Below, one piece after another: positions 5,870-8,895 of a stretch of DNA of 8,895 nt. A model generated the notes under the pieces. That model was not told the origin of the DNA and searched no databases. It worked only from the letters and a program-made list of their open reading frames with translations. The DNA comes from Mariprofundus sp. (GTDB taxonomy: Bacteria; Pseudomonadota; Zetaproteobacteria; Mariprofundales; Mariprofundaceae): positions 1-8,895 of the forward strand of contig JAJFLF010000061.1 in NCBI GenBank assembly GCA_021772845.1, given 5' to 3'. Numbering within the stretch: the first letter of the stretch is position 1; each line of letters opens with the position of its first letter. The position numbers were made by a program, and so were the translations under genes.

Positions 5870-7552
5870 ATGTCTGAAACAATTCATTATACCAATACTT
5901 TGATCATAGGCCAAGGTTTAGCTGGCTCAATCCTTGGCTGGAAGCTCATGCAACAAGGGCAAAGCATCACCATCGTGTGTGATGAGGACGCCCCGTGCGC
6001 TTCTCGTGTGGCTGCAGGCCTCTTCAATCCCATCACAGGGCAACGCCTGGTCTTACAAGAACAAGCTGAACATATCATTCCAACAGCACGCCAGTGTTAT
6101 CAGGAATTAGCATCACAATTCGGACACACATTCTTTCATGACAAAACCATGTTACGTATCCTTAAAAGTAGCAAAGAGCTTCAAACGTTCGAAAAACGCA
6201 GTCAGGACAGACACTACGCGCCTTTTCTCGGTGAACGGATCAAGTCTGTAGAGCCAGTGTCAGCTCCTCATGGCCTATACCAACAAACACAAACCGGATA
6301 CCTGGATACCAATGCCCTGCTCGATAGTTTGCGCGAATATTTTATGAGCAAGCAAAGCTACATTGCTGATCACTTTGATTACTGTGATCTGAAAATAACA
6401 GATAACGGCATAATCTGGAAACAGGTTCATGCCAAGCGTATCATCTTTTGCCAGGGGTTTATGGACAAAGATAACCCGTGGTTTCAGCACCTTCCCTTTC
6501 AACCAGCCAAGGGTGAAATCCTGACCCTGACAACTGATGCAGCGTTACCAGATCAGATCATCAACGGTGGCAAGTGGCTATTGCCATTGCACAACGGCCA
6601 ATACAAAACAGGCGCCACATACTCTCACGATCTGTCCACGCTCGAACCGATGCAGGAATCCAGAACAGAGCTACTAAACGGACTGCAAATACTCTTTCAC
6701 ACTGTGCTGAAGGTTGATGTCATCCAACAACAGGCTGGTGTTCGGCCTAATACACTGGATAAACACCCCTTCATCGGTTTTCACCCTGAAAAAACACAGA
6801 TCGGCATTTTCAATGGTTTTGGATCCAAAGGATCCATGCTGATCCCACACTATGCTCAGGCCTTTGCGGATCACCTATGCAGTGGAAGCACCTTTCCAGG
6901 TGAAGCTGATATTACAAGAATCAATATAACAAAAGACAAAAGCACCACTACAAAATCAGCCAGGGTTTCACTAACAAATAGAGTGCATCAAAAGCTGGAA
7001 CCTCTTATCCAGGCTGCATGCAAACAGACAGATTACATTGCCATTGATGCCACCGCAGGCAACGGCCATGACACCCTATTCCTTGCGCGTCACATCGCTC
7101 ATCAAGGACAAATATTCGCCTTCGACATTCAAAAACAGGCTATAGACAATACATACCAACGCTTAAATGAAGCAGAACTCGCCGGCAGAGTAAGCCTTTT
7201 TTGTGCTGGGCATGAGACTATGCTCGAGCACATTCCACACTCACTGCATGGCAAAGTGAATCTCATCATGTTTAATCTCGGTTATCTTCCACACGCTGAT
7301 AAATCCGTTATCACACACAAAACTACCACTATTCAAGCGCTCAATGCCGCCATTGGCCTCATCGCATCAAACGGCCGCATCTCTATTCTCGCTTATCCCG
7401 GCCATGCAGGTGGAGAGACAGAAGTGATGGCTATTATATCATGGTTAGAAAACCTTCCAGATGCATTCATCGTGATTAAACACAAACCATTGCATGCCAA
7501 GCAATATTCACCGCAATGGTTTGAAGTCATACAAAACCTCAAACCGGACTAA
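5870..7552 (+). CDS. Fusion of MnmC-oxidase-like FAD enzyme and MnmM/YtqB-type tRNA methyltransferase
   Basis: The 560 residues hold two enzymes. Residues 8-345 are a DAO-fold FAD oxidoreductase: GQGLAG (14-19) binds FAD, then AAGLFNPITGQRLV (48-61), GATYS (248-252), AGVRPNTLDKHPFIG (289-303) and GFGSKG (316-321). The last three parallel GASY, GVR..T.D..P..G and LGSRG in the oxidase half of E. coli MnmC, recalled from memory. A polar linker (about 346-370) leads to residues 371-560, a class I SAM methyltransferase with DATAGNGHDT (393-402), FAFDIQ (416-421), GHE (447-449), MFNLGYLPHADKS (467-479) and YPGHAGGETE (509-518), closely matching B. subtilis YtqB/MnmM. Inferred role: cmnm5U34 to nm5U34 to mnm5U34 in tRNA for split codon boxes, after MnmE-MnmG. 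E. coli MnmC has the opposite domain order and an unrelated methylase family. The start at 5870 has only a weak AAGA upstream; it keeps the FAD motif near residue 14 as usual. The 3' end overlaps convergent lipB by 14 bp. Confidence 0.85.
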   Translation: MSETIHYTNTLIIGQGLAGSILGWKLMQQGQSITIVCDEDAPCASRVAAGLFNPITGQRLVLQEQAEHIIPTARQCYQELASQFGHTFFHDKTMLRILKSSKELQTFEKRSQDRHYAPFLGERIKSVEPVSAPHGLYQQTQTGYLDTNALLDSLREYFMSKQSYIADHFDYCDLKITDNGIIWKQVHAKRIIFCQGFMDKDNPWFQHLPFQPAKGEILTLTTDAALPDQIINGGKWLLPLHNGQYKTGATYSHDLSTLEPMQESRTELLNGLQILFHTVLKVDVIQQQAGVRPNTLDKHPFIGFHPEKTQIGIFNGFGSKGSMLIPHYAQAFADHLCSGSTFPGEADITRINITKDKSTTTKSARVSLTNRVHQKLEPLIQAACKQTDYIAIDATAGNGHDTLFLARHIAHQGQIFAFDIQKQAIDNTYQRLNEAELAGRVSLFCAGHETMLEHIPHSLHGKVNLIMFNLGYLPHADKSVITHKTTTIQALNAAIGLIASNGRISILAYPGHAGGETEVMAIISWLENLPDAFIVIKHKPLHAKQYSPQWFEVIQNLKPD

Positions 7553-8174
7553 CATTTATTGAATGCTTGTATGTGATCAGCAGATTATTAAAGGCCTGCA
7601 TCCATAAGCCAGCCAATTCAGACTGCGGCAAGGGCTCAACAAAGCTGCTCAGACTAACAATGCCCGATTGAAGCCCGCAGGGGTTAATGGCCGCAAACCA
7701 TGCAGGGGCAACATCCACATTCAACGCCATGCCGTGATAGGCCACGCCACGTGTAATGCGCACACCCAATGCAGCCGCCTTCCCCTTATTCGTCCACACC
7801 CCGGGGAAACCACATCGACGTGTTGCCTCTACCCCCTGCGACTTCAACAGATCAATGCAGGATTGTTCCAATAAACTCACATAGGCTTTTACACCGAGCC
7901 CACGCGCTCTCAGATTGATAATCGGATAGAGCATGAGCTGACCCGGGCCATGAAACGTCATCTCCCCACCACGATCTGAATGGATCACCGGCGCAGGCAG
8001 TATTGCTCCCAGGCGATTATCCACGCCGCGTCGCCCAGTAGTATAAACGGGTTCATGTTCACAACTAAATATGATTTCTTCATCGTGACCTGCTGCGATA
8101 TCATCTGCACGTACGCGCAGCATCTGCCAGACAGGTTCATATGGTTGCCGGCCGAGCCACTCACAACTGTTCAT
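7539..8174 (-). CDS. lipB: Lipoyl(octanoyl) transferase
   Basis: LipB transfers the octanoyl group from acyl carrier protein to a lysine of the lipoyl domains of 2-oxoacid dehydrogenases and the glycine cleavage H protein; LipA then inserts sulfur. The 211 residues match family length. Motifs: TTGRRG (45-50), DRGGEMTFHGPGQLMLYP (67-84), GKAAALGVRI with catalytic K132, VAYHGMALNV (144-153), and INPCGL with catalytic C166. Both members of the Cys/Lys dyad are present, so it should be active. The ATG at 8174 is preceded by AAGGGT (8186-8181) with 6 nt spacing. No lipA is visible nearby. It lies downstream of the UmuD-type gene and the ligase remnant on the same strand, with no terminator seen between them, so read-through transcription is possible. 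The 3' end overlaps the convergent fusion gene by 14 bp. Confidence 0.96.
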   Translation of the reverse strand: MNSCEWLGRQPYEPVWQMLRVRADDIAAGHDEEIIFSCEHEPVYTTGRRGVDNRLGAILPAPVIHSDRGGEMTFHGPGQLMLYPIINLRARGLGVKAYVSLLEQSCIDLLKSQGVEATRRCGFPGVWTNKGKAAALGVRITRGVAYHGMALNVDVAPAWFAAINPCGLQSGIVSLSSFVEPLPQSELAGLWMQAFNNLLITYKHSINVSPV

Positions 8175-8233
8175 TCAAAGACCCTTCAATCATAGACCGA
8201 AGCAAAACGATCTGACTCTCTTTTGTCCACCGC

Positions 8234-8455
8234 TTAATGCAGCGAATCATACTCCGACCCATCCATCTGAGTGGCAGCTGCTGATTTAGCGTACATGGAC
8301 ACAATCAGTTCGTTATAGCGTTCGTGAATCTTGCGGCGTTTAAGCTTCAAGGTTGGAGTTAGCAAACCAGCAGCCTGTGTCCACTCCTCATCAACAAAAC
8401 GAAACCCTTCCAACGGCATAAGAGCCCGGCACACGTGGTTATATTTGGAAGTCAT
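8234..8455 (-). pseudogene. C-terminal remnant of a long-chain fatty-acid-CoA ligase (AMP-binding family)
   Basis: The 73-residue frame resembles only the last 60 or so residues of FadD15/FAA-type long-chain acyl-CoA synthetases (normally about 600 residues): FRFVDEEWTQAAGLLTPTLK (18-37) followed by LKRRKIHERYNELIVSMY. The LTPTLKLKR stretch (31-40) is where the family's A10 motif lysine sits. The ATP- and acyl-binding N-terminal domain is absent: an in-frame TAG directly precedes the ATG at 8455, and the UmuD-type gene starts only 41 bp further up. A G-rich TGGGGGTG lies 4 nt before the ATG, so a short protein might still be made. Most likely this is the stub left when the front of a ligase gene was replaced by the upstream gene. 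The alternative is a retained stand-alone C-terminal subdomain. It cannot be an active ligase alone. Confidence 0.6.
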
Positions 8456-8496
8456 CTAACACCCCCATATTATTTATTGGGCAACTAAGCCGTTAT

Positions 8497-8895
8497 TTAA
8501 AACTTACGAAACTGGCCAACAACCTCACCGTAGATATCAAGTGAGCTTTCCGGATAGATATTGGGATAGTCATCATTGGCTGGTTCCAGGAAAGGACCTT
8601 TTTGGTCCGTGCGAAAATATTTAATAGTAAAATCACCATCAACAATGGCCACTACAATTTTGCCAATATTCGGATTACTTTTGCGCTCCACAATGAGAAA
8701 ATCACCATGGTGGATACCTGCATCAATCATCGAATCACCACGCACTTCAACCAGCACAGTACTTGAGGGATTATCAACCAGATAATCATCAATAGTAATC
8801 GCATCGCCCAGTGCCTCGGTGGCAGGGCTGGCAAAACCAGCCGGAGCGACACCAACATGCGGGCGGGCAAAAAACATATTGGCTGGCGACAGACG
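8497..8895 (-). CDS. umuD: UmuD-type S24 peptidase, autoproteolytic subunit of translesion polymerase V (partial, 5' end off the right edge)
   Basis: The frame is open to the window edge (at least 133 residues), and six residues precede the first Met at 8877, so the true start probably lies just outside. Numbering from that Met, the LexA/UmuD self-cleavage site is A13-G14 in PAGFASPATEA; the catalytic serine is S49 in VRGDSMIDAG; the catalytic lysine is K86 in GDFTIKYF. The AGF-SPA cleavage context and the short N-terminal segment fit UmuD (about 139 residues) better than LexA, which has an 70-residue-plus DNA-binding domain and usually AAG. In the family, RecA filaments trigger cleavage to UmuD', which joins UmuC as polymerase V. 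The gene downstream is not umuC but a ligase remnant, so UmuC must be encoded elsewhere or be missing. A LexA box, if any, lies outside the window. Confidence 0.85.
   Translation of the reverse strand, partial: RLSPANMFFARPHVGVAPAGFASPATEALGDAITIDDYLVDNPSSTVLVEVRGDSMIDAGIHHGDFLIVERKSNPNIGKIVVAIVDGDFTIKYFRTDQKGPFLEPANDDYPNIYPESSLDIYGEVVGQFRKF

Noticed and set aside
8497..8877. LexA repressor as identity of the S24 peptidase
   Set aside because: The cleavage site lies only about 20 residues from the window edge in an AGF-SPA context typical of UmuD. No helix-turn-helix domain is visible, although the true N-terminus is outside the window.

Overview
The window is ordinary-looking bacterial chromosome, densely coded on both strands and of moderate GC content by eye. 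The gene set (purB, a YebC/YeeN-type factor, dksA with an E. coli-like zinc finger, lipB and a UmuD-type peptidase) points to a Gram-negative proteobacterium. I cannot fix the genus. A deep-branching or marine proteobacterium, such as a Zetaproteobacterium, is only a guess from the mixture of genes. I see no insertion sequence, tRNA, rRNA or CRISPR array.

Layout from left to right: (1) 1-580, minus strand, a response regulator with an excisionase/MerR-like helix-turn-helix at its N-terminus, cut by the left edge and preceded by a near-consensus sigma-70 promoter; (2) 581-833, a divergent intergenic region; (3) 834-2966, plus strand, purB followed 24 bp later by a yebC/yeeN-type gene, probably one transcript; (4) 2976-5201, minus strand, a 741-residue protein with an unassigned N-terminal region, a metallo-beta-lactamase fold and two cyclic-nucleotide-binding domains; (5) 5333-5756, minus strand, dksA with a clear intrinsic terminator; (6) 5870-7552, plus strand, an FAD-dependent oxidase fused to an MnmM-type methyltransferase; (7) 7539-8895, minus strand, a UmuD-type gene cut by the right edge, a 73-codon remnant of a long-chain acyl-CoA ligase, and lipB.

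The most interesting item is the fusion at 5870-7552. Its N-terminal half carries hallmarks of the oxidase domain of MnmC (which removes the carboxymethyl group from cmnm5U34 in tRNA). Its C-terminal half closely resembles MnmM/YtqB (which methylates nm5U34 to mnm5U34). In E. coli MnmC the methylase is N-terminal and belongs to a different family. This gene therefore looks like an independently assembled bifunctional enzyme for the last two steps of mnm5(s2)U34 synthesis. It sits head-to-head with dksA; a YebC-family protein, proposed to help translation through difficult sequences, is encoded elsewhere in the window.

Other points of interest are the signalling architecture of the 741-residue protein, two TGAT-N4-ATCA (FNR/CRP-class) sites in intergenic DNA, an ATTC...GAAT palindrome pair at the dksA promoter, and a UmuD-type gene followed by a ligase fragment rather than umuC.
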